Assembly (NCBI GenBank): GCA_019637795.1
Contig: JAHBUY010000004.1
Span: 434,001-498,000 of the forward strand
DNA length: 64,000 nucleotides
Origin: a bacterium
Lineage (GTDB): Bacteria > Desulfobacterota > Binatia > HRBIN30 > CADEER01
Reading direction: 5' to 3'
Below the pieces are notes generated by a model, which saw only the letters and a list, made by a program, of their open reading frames with translations, made no database searches and was not told where the DNA came from. Shown here in pieces: positions 8,621 to 17,187 of this stretch; position 1 is the stretch's first letter, and every line of letters begins with the position of its first letter. Both the position numbers and the translations under genes were made by a program.

Positions 8621-9487
8621 ATGCGGACGTGGGTGATCGCGGCCTGGGCGTTCCTCCTCGCGGCGGCGGCGGCGGCGGCGGCGGCCGACCGCCCGTTCGA
8701 TCCCACCTGGGCCCGGCTGCAGCAGCGCCTGATCGCCGACGGGGTCGACCCGGGCGCGGTGCGCGCCGCCTTCGCCGACCCGCGGATGGAATCGTTCCGC
8801 GGCCTCGCCTTCTCGCTCGACCCGCGCGAGCACGGCTCGCTCTACCGCGGCTTCCTGCGCGCCGACAGCCTGGCGCGGGCGCGCCGCTGCCGGCTGGCGC
8901 ACGACCGCGCGCTGCGCGACGCCGAGTCGCGCTTCGGCGTGCCGGCCGGCGTCGTCGGCGCCATCATGCACGTCGAGTCGCAGTGCGGGCGCAACACCGG
9001 CCGGCGCCGCGTCCTCGCCCAGCTCGCCAAGCTGGCGATGGCCAACGATCCCGACAACGTGCGCTGGAACCTCGCCCGCCACAGCGAGGGCGTCCCGGCG
9101 CGACAGCGCCCGGCGATCGCCGAGCGGGTGCGGGCGCGGGCGCGCGAGCTCGAGCGGATGTTCTACCCCGAGGTGCTGGCGACCTTCCGCATCGCGGCGC
9201 GCACCGGCATCGACCCGCTGGCCATCACCGGCTCGGGCGCCGGCGCGTTCGGCATGACCCAGTTCCTGCCCTCGAGCTACCTGCGCTTCGCCGTCGACGG
9301 CAACGGCGACGGCCGCGTCAGCCTCTACGATCCCGACGACGCCATCGCCTCCACCGCCAACTACCTGCGCGGCAACGGCTGGCGCCCGGGCCTGAGCGAC
9401 GCCGAGCGGCGGCGGGTGATCTGGACCTACAACCATTCCGACGCCTACATCGACACCATCCTCGCCATCGCCGAACACCTCCAGTAG
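8621..9487 (+). CDS. mltB: Lytic murein transglycosylase, MltB family
   Basis: A 288-residue exported enzyme. An N-terminal signal peptide (residues 1-22, a run of Ala/Leu ending AAAAD) is followed by the SLT_2/MltB fold. The catalytic glutamate is E119 in AIMHVESQCG. Other family motifs are GSGAGAFGMTQFLPSSY and the calcium-loop-like DGNGDGRVSLYDPDDAI, then ANYLRGNGW. It should cleave peptidoglycan glycan strands in the periplasm, forming 1,6-anhydro-muramoyl products. There is no lipobox Cys at the cleavage site, so it appears soluble rather than a lipoprotein as in E. coli MltB. It is an isolated plus-strand gene between minus-strand genes, with a predicted leaderless promoter. Confidence 0.92.
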   Translation: MRTWVIAAWAFLLAAAAAAAAADRPFDPTWARLQQRLIADGVDPGAVRAAFADPRMESFRGLAFSLDPREHGSLYRGFLRADSLARARRCRLAHDRALRDAESRFGVPAGVVGAIMHVESQCGRNTGRRRVLAQLAKLAMANDPDNVRWNLARHSEGVPARQRPAIAERVRARARELERMFYPEVLATFRIAARTGIDPLAITGSGAGAFGMTQFLPSSYLRFAVDGNGDGRVSLYDPDDAIASTANYLRGNGWRPGLSDAERRRVIWTYNHSDAYIDTILAIAEHLQ

Positions 9488-9507
9488 CGGCGACGCGCGG
9501 ACCGCGC

Positions 9508-10434
9508 TCACCCGCCGCAGGCCGGGAGCACCCGCGCCGCGTAGCGTTCGATCTGGGGCACCAGCTCGTCGGGCGGGCAGAGCGGGAAGAGCACGAACTT
9601 GGTGCAGCCGGCGGCGATGAACCCGCGCAGGCGCTCGACGCACTCCGCGGCCGAACCGACGGCGCAGCGCGCCCGCATCGCCTCCACCGGCAGGCCGAAG
9701 GCGCCGGCGGCGAGCTCGCGCACCGCGGCGGCGCGCGCCGCATCCTCGGTGACGTAGCTGAGCAGCACCGTCCCGGCCTCGCGCCGGTCGATGACCCGGC
9801 CGTGCTCCGCGCCGTAGGCCACCAGGGTGTCCATCCCGGCGCGGAACTCCTCGGCGGTGATGAAGGAGGGGAACCAGCCGTCGCCGTACCGGGCGACGCG
9901 GCGCAGGGCGACGTCGCTGCGGCCGCCGATCCAGACGTCGAGCGGGCCGCCGACCGGGCGCGGCTCGATGCTCAGCTCGTCGAACTCGTAGAAGCGGCCG
10001 CGGTGGCTGACGCGCGCGCCGCTCCACAGCTTGCGCAGCACCGCGACGCCCTCCTCCAGGCGCGCCCCGCGCTCCGCGGCCGGGACGCCCGCGGCCAGGC
10101 ACTGGCGCGGATCGTTGCCGATGCCGACCGCCATGATGATGCGCCGCCGCCCGCCGCTCAGGTGGTCGAGCGTGGCGTAGGTGCGGGCGACGTGCACGGG
10201 GTGGTGCGCCGGCAGGGTCAGCACGCTGGGGCCCATCTTGATGCGCGTCGTGCGGGCGGCCACCAGCGCCATCACGCAGGCGATGTCGAGCTGGGTCCCG
10301 GTCACCCGGTCGGACAACCAGATCGAGTCGATGCCGAGATCCTCGGCGCGCTCGGCATAGGCGCAGATCTGCGCCGGGGTGGGCACGCCGGTGCGCGCGC
10401 TGCCGAAGCCGATGCCGATCCTGACGCCGCTCAT
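9508..10434 (-). CDS. LLM-class flavin (F420/FMN)-dependent oxidoreductase
   Basis: A 308-residue protein of the bacterial luciferase-like monooxygenase superfamily (single TIM barrel, normal length). Typical features are the N-terminal strand RIGIGFGSAR, AERAEDLGIDSIWLSD, TRIKMGPSVLTLPAHHPV and LSGGRRRIIMAVGIGNDPRQ, the last a phosphate-binding segment of the flavin cofactor. These enzymes act in the cytoplasm on small organic substrates with F420 or FMNH2; the sequence alone does not decide the cofactor. The ATG at 10434 was chosen because upstream translation has no family similarity. A second, more distant LLM gene lies 62 nt upstream in the same direction, so they may be co-transcribed. 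Confidence 0.88.
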   Translation of the reverse strand: MSGVRIGIGFGSARTGVPTPAQICAYAERAEDLGIDSIWLSDRVTGTQLDIACVMALVAARTTRIKMGPSVLTLPAHHPVHVARTYATLDHLSGGRRRIIMAVGIGNDPRQCLAAGVPAAERGARLEEGVAVLRKLWSGARVSHRGRFYEFDELSIEPRPVGGPLDVWIGGRSDVALRRVARYGDGWFPSFITAEEFRAGMDTLVAYGAEHGRVIDRREAGTVLLSYVTEDAARAAAVRELAAGAFGLPVEAMRARCAVGSAAECVERLRGFIAAGCTKFVLFPLCPPDELVPQIERYAARVLPACGG

Positions 10435-10496
10435 AGCGCTCCCTTCGCCGCGCCGATCATGCCCGGTCGCCCGGCGCTTTGGGAGGCGCCGCCGGA

Positions 10497-11381
10497 TCAG
10501 CCGATGACGTCGCGCACCCGGTCGAGCTCGTCGGGATCGGCGGTGGTCGGCACCAGCAGCAGCTCGTCGGTGCCGAGGGCGGCGAGATCGGCGATCACGC
10601 GGCGCAGCGCCGCCGGCGAATCGGTGCGCACGGTCGGCGCCAGGTGCCGCGCCGCGTCGGCGCCCATGAAGTTGAGATAGCGCTCGAGGTAGGTGTCGAG
10701 CTGCCGGCGCGGGTCGCGGCCGAGCGCGAACCAGCAACTGACGACCAGCCGTGGCGGCCGCGGCCGGCCGCGCTCGCTCCAGGCCGCGCGCGCCGTGTCC
10801 CAGGCGAAGGCGACCTCGTCCAGCGAGGGGCCGAAGCTGAAGCCGGCGATGCCGTCCGCCCAGGCGGCGGCGCGGCGGATCGAATCCGCGGTCAGCGACC
10901 CGGCCAGCAGCTCCGGGCCGCCCGGCTGCAACGGCAGCGGCTCGACCGGTCGCAGCGCGCCCTCGACGACGTTCTCGCCCGCCCACACCCGCTTCATCAG
11001 CGCCACCTGCCGCTCCATGCGGCGCAGGCGGCGGGCGTCGAACGGCTGATCGGCGGCGCGGTAGTCCTCGGCGCGGGCGCCGACCCCGACCCCGAGCACC
11101 ACCCGGCCGCCCGAGAGGACGTCGAGCGTCGCCACCTGCTTGGCGAGCAGCACGGCGCTGTGGTGCAGCGGCAGCACGACGACGGTGAAGGCCAGCTTCA
11201 CCCGCTCGGTGGCGGCGGCCGCCACCGACAGCGTCACCATGATCTCGGGGTTCGGGAAGGTGATGCGCTCCCCCGCCGCGAGCGTGCTGAACGGCCCGGC
11301 GTCGATCCGCCGACACCACTCGAGCACCGTCCGCCGATCGAGCCCCGGCACCATCACCGGGAGGTTCATGCCGATGCGCAC
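10497..11381 (-). CDS. LLM-class flavin (F420/FMN)-dependent oxidoreductase, second copy
   Basis: A 294-residue luciferase-like oxidoreductase. It starts MRIGMNLPVMVPG and contains ATERVKLAFTVVVLPLHHSAV and LSGGRVVLGVGVGARAEDY, the conserved strand and cofactor-phosphate loop. The start is taken as GTG at 11381 because AGGAGG lies 7 nt before it, while the ATG at 11369 has no such site and the longer open frame adds unrelated residues. It differs clearly from the downstream LLM protein, so the two are not a recent duplication. Substrate is unknown; neighbours (ACP, dehydrogenase, GT-C genes) do not settle it. Confidence 0.87.
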   Translation of the reverse strand: MRIGMNLPVMVPGLDRRTVLEWCRRIDAGPFSTLAAGERITFPNPEIMVTLSVAAAATERVKLAFTVVVLPLHHSAVLLAKQVATLDVLSGGRVVLGVGVGARAEDYRAADQPFDARRLRRMERQVALMKRVWAGENVVEGALRPVEPLPLQPGGPELLAGSLTADSIRRAAAWADGIAGFSFGPSLDEVAFAWDTARAAWSERGRPRPPRLVVSCWFALGRDPRRQLDTYLERYLNFMGADAARHLAPTVRTDSPAALRRVIADLAALGTDELLLVPTTADPDELDRVRDVIG

Positions 11382-11493
11382 GCGCCGCCCTCCTGCTGAT
11401 CTCGGGCCCCGAGCGCCCACCGCGTGACAGCGAACGGCCCATGCCCCCACGACTCCAGCCGTTGACGACCGTGCCGGGCCACGCCCCCTCTCC

Positions 11494-14400
11494 TCACTGC
11501 GGCAGGCGCGCCGGGCCGTAGGCCCAGGTCAGGCCCTCGACGGGCGTGCCGTCGAGGTTCTCGAGCCGGAAGTAGAAGCGCCAGTCGCCGACGTCCTCGC
11601 AGGCGCGGACGGCGATGGCGTTGCGGCCGGCGTTCAGGTGGATGCGGCCGGTGCGCGCGTCGACCAGGGTGCGTTCGGGATCGACCACCGCCTGCAGCGG
11701 CGCGCGCGCGCCGTTGACCCACACCTCGCCGGTGTCGTCGAAGCCGGCGAAGACGCGCAGCTCGCGCTCGACGTCGGTGGTCACGAAGTTCACCGCCCAG
11801 GCGCAGGCGTGGTCGGCGTTGGGGACGAAGAAGTCGTTCAGGCCGACGCCGGCGAAGAGCTGATCGTGCAGGCGCCAGCGCACGCCGGGCGGATCCTCCT
11901 CGGGCGCCTCCTCCGGCGTCCAGGTGGGCGGCGGCGAGGCGTCGTCCTCAGGCAGCAGGCCGCCGACCCGCCAGGTGGAGACGAAGTCCTTCAGCCGCGT
12001 CGCCGCCACCAGGACGAACGCCGCCGTGCCGTCGGGCGCGATCACCCGCTCCAGCACCTGCGGGTCGGCGAACAGCGGCACCTCCTCGGGCAGCACCGCG
12101 AAGAGGATGCGCCGCCCGGGCGTGACGTAGTGATCGCGCGCCTCGGCGCTGCTGGCGACCATCTTCTCGCGGTGCTCGAAGGGCGGCGCCTGGCCCGGAC
12201 GCGGCGCCTGCCGCAGGCCGTCGTAGAAGCGCAGGAAGATCTCCGGCTGGTTGCTGCGCCGGGTGGTCAGCAGCTCGAGGTCGAAGTCGTCGTAGCGCTC
12301 GCGGAACACCTCGAGCACCCGCCGCTGGCCGAACTGGAAGCCGGTGTAGTCCTTCGCCGAGTACTGCGGGTAGACCTCGCTGTAGAGTCGCCAGTAGGCG
12401 CGCGCCGCCGGCACCAGCACGACCAGCAGCAGCGCCAGCAGTCCGCCCTGCGCGGCCCAGGCCACCCGGCGGCGGCGGGCGAGCGCCGGCAGGCGCAGCA
12501 GCGCGCCGGCGCCGAGCGCCGCCACCAGGCAGAAGGCGGCGGCGCCGATGAAGCCGCGCGAGGCGCTCGGGATCTCGTTCATCAGCGCCGCGGCGACGGG
12601 ATAGAGCGCCAGCCAGAGCAGCGGCAGGCGCAGCGCCCGGTCGCGGCGCAGCAGCGCCGCCAGGACGCCGAGCACGAGCAGCGGCGCCATGAAGGGATAG
12701 AGCTCGCCGTGCTCGCCGACGCTGTGGCGAATGATGCGGTCGTTGGAGTCGCGGAACAGAAACTCGCCGGAGAAGAACTCGCCGTAGTTGGCGGCGAACA
12801 GGCGCGCCTTCGCCCACGGCGAACCGTCGCGGCCGAGCAGCGAGGTGTGCTCGAAGTAGCTGCCGGCGAGATCGCGGTGCGCCAGGTCGAAGATCGCCAC
12901 CGGCGCCACCGTCACCGCCAGCAGCGCCGCGGCGAGCGCCGTCTCGCGCCAGCGCTCGCGCAGCGGGCGGCGATAGAGGAGCGCGAAGCCGGCGGTGAAC
13001 AGCGGCACGAAGAGCTTGGCGGGCACGTAGGTGTAGAGGCAGAGGCCGAGCAGCACCGCCGCCTGGGCGAGCGTGCGCCGGCCCTGCGTCCAGCGCACCA
13101 GGGCGGTGAGCGCGCAGGTGAAGAAGAAGGGGAAGGTGACGAGCTCGAAGCCGATGCGGCTGAAGTGCAGGTGCCAGGGGCAGACGGCGAGCAGCAGCGC
13201 CGCGACGATGCCGGTGAGCGGCCCCATCAGCGCCCGGCCGAGGAAGAAGAGCGCCAGCACGGTGGCGCTGCCCCACAACGCCGCGGTCAGGCGCACCGCC
13301 GTCTCGGTCGGCCCGAGCGCCGCCATCGGCAGCATGGCGGAGTAGAGGAAGACGGGATTCTTGTAGCTGGTGCCGAACGACCAGACGTAGAGCGGCAGCC
13401 GGGCGCCGGTCTCGTCGTGGCCGGCGTAGAGCAGGCAGGCGGTGTTGAAGCCGTTGCCGGCCTCGTCGCAGAAGAAGCCCGCCGGCAGCTCGCTCAGGCG
13501 GTAGGTGCGCAGCCCGAGCGCCGCCGCCAGCACCAGCGCCAGCAGGAGGGCGACGGCGGCGCGCGGCGGCGCGTTCGCCGCCTCGCGCCCGTCCGGCCCG
13601 GCGAGCCAGGTGCGCCAGCGCGCCCAGCGTTCGGCGAGCGGTTCGCGCAGCGCGGCGGCGCCGGGAGGGCGCGGCAGGCGCCAGGCCTGCCACGCCGCCG
13701 CGCCGAGGGCGACGAGGGCGGCGAGCAGCAGCACGGCGATCGCCAGGCGTTCGCCGGCGGCGAGGAGCCGGCCGAGGAGCTGCCCCATCGGCCCCGGGCT
13801 CGCCGCCTGCATCAGCAGCCGCGGCGGATCGAGGGCGTCGCCGGCGCGGCGCGGCACGGCGGTGAGGAACGCCACCTCGCCGCCCTTGCGGCGATGGGTC
13901 TGCACGTCCAGCGCGCCGACCGCCTGCTCGAGCTTCGGGAGCAGCCCGACGCCGGCCGGCATGATGACGAAGACGCTGCGCGACGGATCGAGGCGGGCGC
14001 CGCCCTGCAGGAAGGCGTCGAGGTCCTGGATGTCGCGCGTGTCCTCGCCGTAGGTGAGGAACTTGATCGTGCCGTGGCGGATGAAGAAGGCGGGCGCGCC
14101 GCCGACCATGTAGGTCGTCCGACCGCGCCCGTGGCGGTTGACGAAGCCGGCGATCTCCACCGCCGGCGAGTGCCGGTAGCGCGGCGCGTAGTCGACGAAA
14201 TAGGTGCGCAGGTTGATGGCGAGGATCAGGGCCGTCGCGGCGCCGAGCAGCAGGCCGAGCAGCGCCCGGCGGCGCCGCGCCGGCAGCGCGGCGGCGAAGA
14301 GGGCCCGCGCCTGCCAGAGGGCGAGGGCGACCAGCAGGACGGCGAACGGCACCAGGCCGCTGATGCGCGGGTAGAAAGGCGTGTCGAGCGTCAGCGCGGC

Positions 14401-15789
14401 GCCGGCGACCAGCGGCAGCACCAGCCACAGCGCCACCAGCCGCCAGCGGCGCTCGCGCAGGCCGGCGAGCGCCAGGCCGGCGCCGAGGATGAACAGCACG
14501 CCGCTCACCGGATCGAGCAGGCCGCCGCCGTAGCCGTATTGCACCGAGTTGTCGCCGGTGAGGTTGAACAGCGACAGGGCGGCGCGCATCTGGATGGCCA
14601 GCATCACCGCCAGACTGTCGGTGTGGTAGCCGTAGCTCAGGTGGTGGCGCGCCGCCGGCGTGAACATGCTGGTGTCGCGCGTCCGCTCCCAGAAGTCGGC
14701 CCAGTGGTGGGCGAAGTAGCCGAACATCGGCGCCGCGACCGCCAGCGCGGTGAGGCCGATGACCGCCAGTTGCAGCAGCCGCGCCAGGCGCCGCTCGCGC
14801 GGCGTCTCCGGCAGCCAGGCGATCCAGGTCAGGGCGACCAGCACCGGCACCAGGCGCGAGGCGTAGTAGGTCTGGATGCCGAGCCCGAGCGCCAGCCCGC
14901 ACCACACCGCGGCGCCGAGGCGGTTGTCCTGCCACACCTGCAGCAGCAGCCAGACCGCCAGCAGCGCCAGCACCGGGGTGTCGATGTAGTGGTAGCCGGC
15001 GCGGCTGAGGTGGATGTAGAAGCGCTGGCCGACGAGCAGCAGGGAGGCCAGCAGCGCCACGTCGGCGTTCCACAGCCGGCGCGCGACGGCGAACAGGAGC
15101 AGCACGCCGGCGACGCCGAGGATGGCGCTGGTGGCGCGCAGCCCGAGCAGCCCGACGCCGAAGACGCGCAGCCCGAGCATGGTCGGGAAGGCGTGGAAGC
15201 GCGGCAGCTCGAACCAGCCGGCGCCGAAGAGGTTGAAGCTCTCGAGCAGGCGGATGGCGTCGAGACCGACCTCGGCGTCGTCGCCGTGCACCTCGGCGGG
15301 GATCGCGGTCAGCGCCCAGCCGAACACCAGCGCGGCGAGCACGGCGATGGCGGCCAGGGCGGCGCGCTGCCCCGGCGTCAACGGCGCCAGCCGCGACGGC
15401 GCCGACGGGCCGAGCACCGCGCCGCCGGCGATGGCGACCAGGCCGACCGTCCACAGGGTGTGGGTCAGGGTCGGCGACGCGTCGCGGTAGACGAGGACGC
15501 CGGCGGCGACGCAGAGCGCCACGCCGAGCCCCAGCGGCATCAGGTGCAGCGCCGACCAGGGGCCCGGCGCCGCCTCCTCGCGCTCGGGATCGAGCCGCGC
15601 CCGCCGCGCGCCGAGCGCGAACAGCACGGCGGCGATCGCGAACGCCGCCACCGCCGCCCAGCCGTGGCGGTCGATCACCGCCTGGCCGGCGGCCGCGACG
15701 GCCACCCCGGCCACGCCGAGCAGCAGCGCGCCGCCGCCGGTCGGTCGGCGCCCGAGGGTCCGGGCGCTCACGGACTCACTCGCGAGCAC
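11494..15789 (-). CDS. Double GT-C glycosyltransferase (two fused ArnT/PMT-like domains)
   Basis: A 1431-residue membrane protein made of two complete GT-C units. Unit 1 (about 1-640) has the catalytic-loop acids in HGDDAE (D170, D171). Unit 2 (about 745-1431) has CDEAGNG (D775, E776). Unit 2 is a clear paralogue of the separate gene at 19667-22345: both contain LYVWSFGT.YKNP, RLTAALWG/FG followed by TVLALFFLGRAL, PWHLHFSRI.FEL, and a shared C-terminal beta domain ending near ACEDVGDW / SCEDIGNW. Each unit should transfer a sugar from a polyprenyl-phosphate donor on the periplasmic side. The first codon is GTG at 15789; a GTG at 15771 is an alternative. A palindromic repeat element begins 24 bp upstream. 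The open frame is uninterrupted, so this is a real fusion and not an annotation join. Confidence 0.88.
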   Translation of the reverse strand: MLASESVSARTLGRRPTGGGALLLGVAGVAVAAAGQAVIDRHGWAAVAAFAIAAVLFALGARRARLDPEREEAAPGPWSALHLMPLGLGVALCVAAGVLVYRDASPTLTHTLWTVGLVAIAGGAVLGPSAPSRLAPLTPGQRAALAAIAVLAALVFGWALTAIPAEVHGDDAEVGLDAIRLLESFNLFGAGWFELPRFHAFPTMLGLRVFGVGLLGLRATSAILGVAGVLLLFAVARRLWNADVALLASLLLVGQRFYIHLSRAGYHYIDTPVLALLAVWLLLQVWQDNRLGAAVWCGLALGLGIQTYYASRLVPVLVALTWIAWLPETPRERRLARLLQLAVIGLTALAVAAPMFGYFAHHWADFWERTRDTSMFTPAARHHLSYGYHTDSLAVMLAIQMRAALSLFNLTGDNSVQYGYGGGLLDPVSGVLFILGAGLALAGLRERRWRLVALWLVLPLVAGAALTLDTPFYPRISGLVPFAVLLVALALWQARALFAAALPARRRRALLGLLLGAATALILAINLRTYFVDYAPRYRHSPAVEIAGFVNRHGRGRTTYMVGGAPAFFIRHGTIKFLTYGEDTRDIQDLDAFLQGGARLDPSRSVFVIMPAGVGLLPKLEQAVGALDVQTHRRKGGEVAFLTAVPRRAGDALDPPRLLMQAASPGPMGQLLGRLLAAGERLAIAVLLLAALVALGAAAWQAWRLPRPPGAAALREPLAERWARWRTWLAGPDGREAANAPPRAAVALLLALVLAAALGLRTYRLSELPAGFFCDEAGNGFNTACLLYAGHDETGARLPLYVWSFGTSYKNPVFLYSAMLPMAALGPTETAVRLTAALWGSATVLALFFLGRALMGPLTGIVAALLLAVCPWHLHFSRIGFELVTFPFFFTCALTALVRWTQGRRTLAQAAVLLGLCLYTYVPAKLFVPLFTAGFALLYRRPLRERWRETALAAALLAVTVAPVAIFDLAHRDLAGSYFEHTSLLGRDGSPWAKARLFAANYGEFFSGEFLFRDSNDRIIRHSVGEHGELYPFMAPLLVLGVLAALLRRDRALRLPLLWLALYPVAAALMNEIPSASRGFIGAAAFCLVAALGAGALLRLPALARRRRVAWAAQGGLLALLLVVLVPAARAYWRLYSEVYPQYSAKDYTGFQFGQRRVLEVFRERYDDFDLELLTTRRSNQPEIFLRFYDGLRQAPRPGQAPPFEHREKMVASSAEARDHYVTPGRRILFAVLPEEVPLFADPQVLERVIAPDGTAAFVLVAATRLKDFVSTWRVGGLLPEDDASPPPTWTPEEAPEEDPPGVRWRLHDQLFAGVGLNDFFVPNADHACAWAVNFVTTDVERELRVFAGFDDTGEVWVNGARAPLQAVVDPERTLVDARTGRIHLNAGRNAIAVRACEDVGDWRFYFRLENLDGTPVEGLTWAYGPARLPQ

Positions 15790-15812
15790 GGCATCGGGAA
15801 GAGGCCCCTCGG

Positions 15813-15995
15813 CTAGCCGGGATTGTTCATGAGCTCGCGTCGCGAGAGCGCCGAGGGTGCGCCAGATCTGGCCAAGCGCAGCGACGACTGACGCAGGCAG
15901 ATTCGACGGTCCGTCGAGGAGGGAGGAGCGAGCACGGCCAGAGATGGCGTGCCGTCGGCGCTCGCAGCAGCGAACTCATGAATGATCCGGGCTAG
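15813..15995. repeat. 183-bp palindromic MITE-like element with CTAG ends
   Basis: The ends CTAGCCGGGATTGTTCATGA (from 15813) and, in reverse complement, CTAGCCCGGATCATTCATGA (ending at 15995) match at 16 of 20 positions. The imperfect pairing continues inward for about 60 bp, through CTGGCC on both arms. A 13-bp palindrome CGACGGTCCGTCG (15904-15916) lies near the centre. There is no coding capacity. If CTAG is the duplicated target, the inner ends begin CC, as in IS1380-type elements; that assignment is a guess. It sits between two glycosyltransferase genes. Confidence 0.75.
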
Positions 15996-16033
15996 GGAAT
16001 GTCTCCCGGTGAGTCAAGGCGCGGCGGCGCCGC

Positions 16034-16999
16034 TCACAGGATCTCGCTCAGGGCATCGAAGGCGGCATCGACCTCGGCGTCGACGTAGCGGTCGTGGAAG
16101 ACGCCGTGGCACAGCGCCGCCAGCGGCACCGCCGCCTGCTCGCCGCGCGGCCGCAGCCGTTCGAGCGCGGCGACGAACGCCGCCCGCGCCCCCTGCCGGC
16201 GACAGTCGACGGCGAAGGCATAGGCGCGGTGGAACGCCAGCCGCGGCTCGCCGGCCTCGTCGGGCGCGGCGAGCGGCGGACCGTCCGGCGCGGCGAGAAA
16301 CGCCTGCAGCGCCTCGAAATCCGCCGTCGGCGCGTAGGGCGCGAGCTGGTCGGCCGCGTCGCGATGGAAGAAGCCATGCGCGGTGGCGATCAGCGCCAGC
16401 GGCGACGCCGGGTGACGGCTCGGGCACAGCCGCCGCAGCATCAGCCGCGCCCGCCCCTCGCGGCGGCGGTAGCGGGCGCGGATGCCCTCGAGGCGGAACT
16501 TGGAGAAGGTGTAGAGCGGCGTGTAGTCGGGGCGGTGGTCGCCGACGGTGTGCCAGGTCGCGGGATCGTCGCTCGGCCAGCACAGGGCGCTGCGGCGGAG
16601 CCAGCCGAGCCGCGCGGTGTCGTTGGTGAAGTCCATGTCGGGCGAGATCGAATCGCGGATCTGCACCTCCGCGAAGCACGCCGTGCGGTACAGGCGCACG
16701 CCCGTGGTGCGGCCGACGATCGGGTCGCGCAGCAGGCCGGAGGCGATCGAGACGCGGTCGTCCATCAGCCCGCGCAATGTCTCCAGGCAGGTGGGATCGA
16801 GCACGACGTCGGCGTCGAGCTGGACGAAGAACGGGGTGCGCACCTGGGCGGCGCCCTGGTTGAGCGCGCGGTGGAACGGCGAGACGTCGCGCACCAGCAC
16901 CGTCGCCGCCGGCGGCAGCGTCTGGCGCGCCGCGCTGGCCAGCGCGCGCTCCAGATAGGGCTCGCCGATGGTGAGCGCGACCACCGTGATGTCGCTCAT
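16034..16999 (-). CDS. GT2-family glycosyltransferase
   Basis: A 321-residue soluble protein starting MSDITVVALTIGEPYLERAL, the usual first strand of a GT-A fold. The donor/metal-binding DxD motif is L-D62-A-D64-V. It should transfer a sugar from a nucleotide-sugar donor at the cytoplasmic side. The C-terminal half (about 215-321) is not typical GT2 sequence and is predicted helical, perhaps for acceptor binding or partner contact. I chose ATG 16999; the upstream 80 residues of the longer frame are Arg/Ala-rich shadow. Located between GT-C genes, consistent with a shared glycan pathway. Sugar specificity is not readable. Confidence 0.82.
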   Translation of the reverse strand: MSDITVVALTIGEPYLERALASAARQTLPPAATVLVRDVSPFHRALNQGAAQVRTPFFVQLDADVVLDPTCLETLRGLMDDRVSIASGLLRDPIVGRTTGVRLYRTACFAEVQIRDSISPDMDFTNDTARLGWLRRSALCWPSDDPATWHTVGDHRPDYTPLYTFSKFRLEGIRARYRRREGRARLMLRRLCPSRHPASPLALIATAHGFFHRDAADQLAPYAPTADFEALQAFLAAPDGPPLAAPDEAGEPRLAFHRAYAFAVDCRRQGARAAFVAALERLRPRGEQAAVPLAALCHGVFHDRYVDAEVDAAFDALSEIL

Positions 17000-17187
17000 C
17001 GGCGACCGCCTGTAGCAGGGCGCCGGCGGCGGCGCGAACCGCCCGCAGGCGCCGGTCGCCGCCGCGGCCTTTCCGACCGCGGCGGCGCGCGGCCGCGATC
17101 TCGGCCCCGATCCCGATGCCGCGCCGCCCCCGCGAGTGGCCCGCTCGCTGGGGGTGTGGTAGCTAGCTGCGCTTGCGATCCCCGTCC

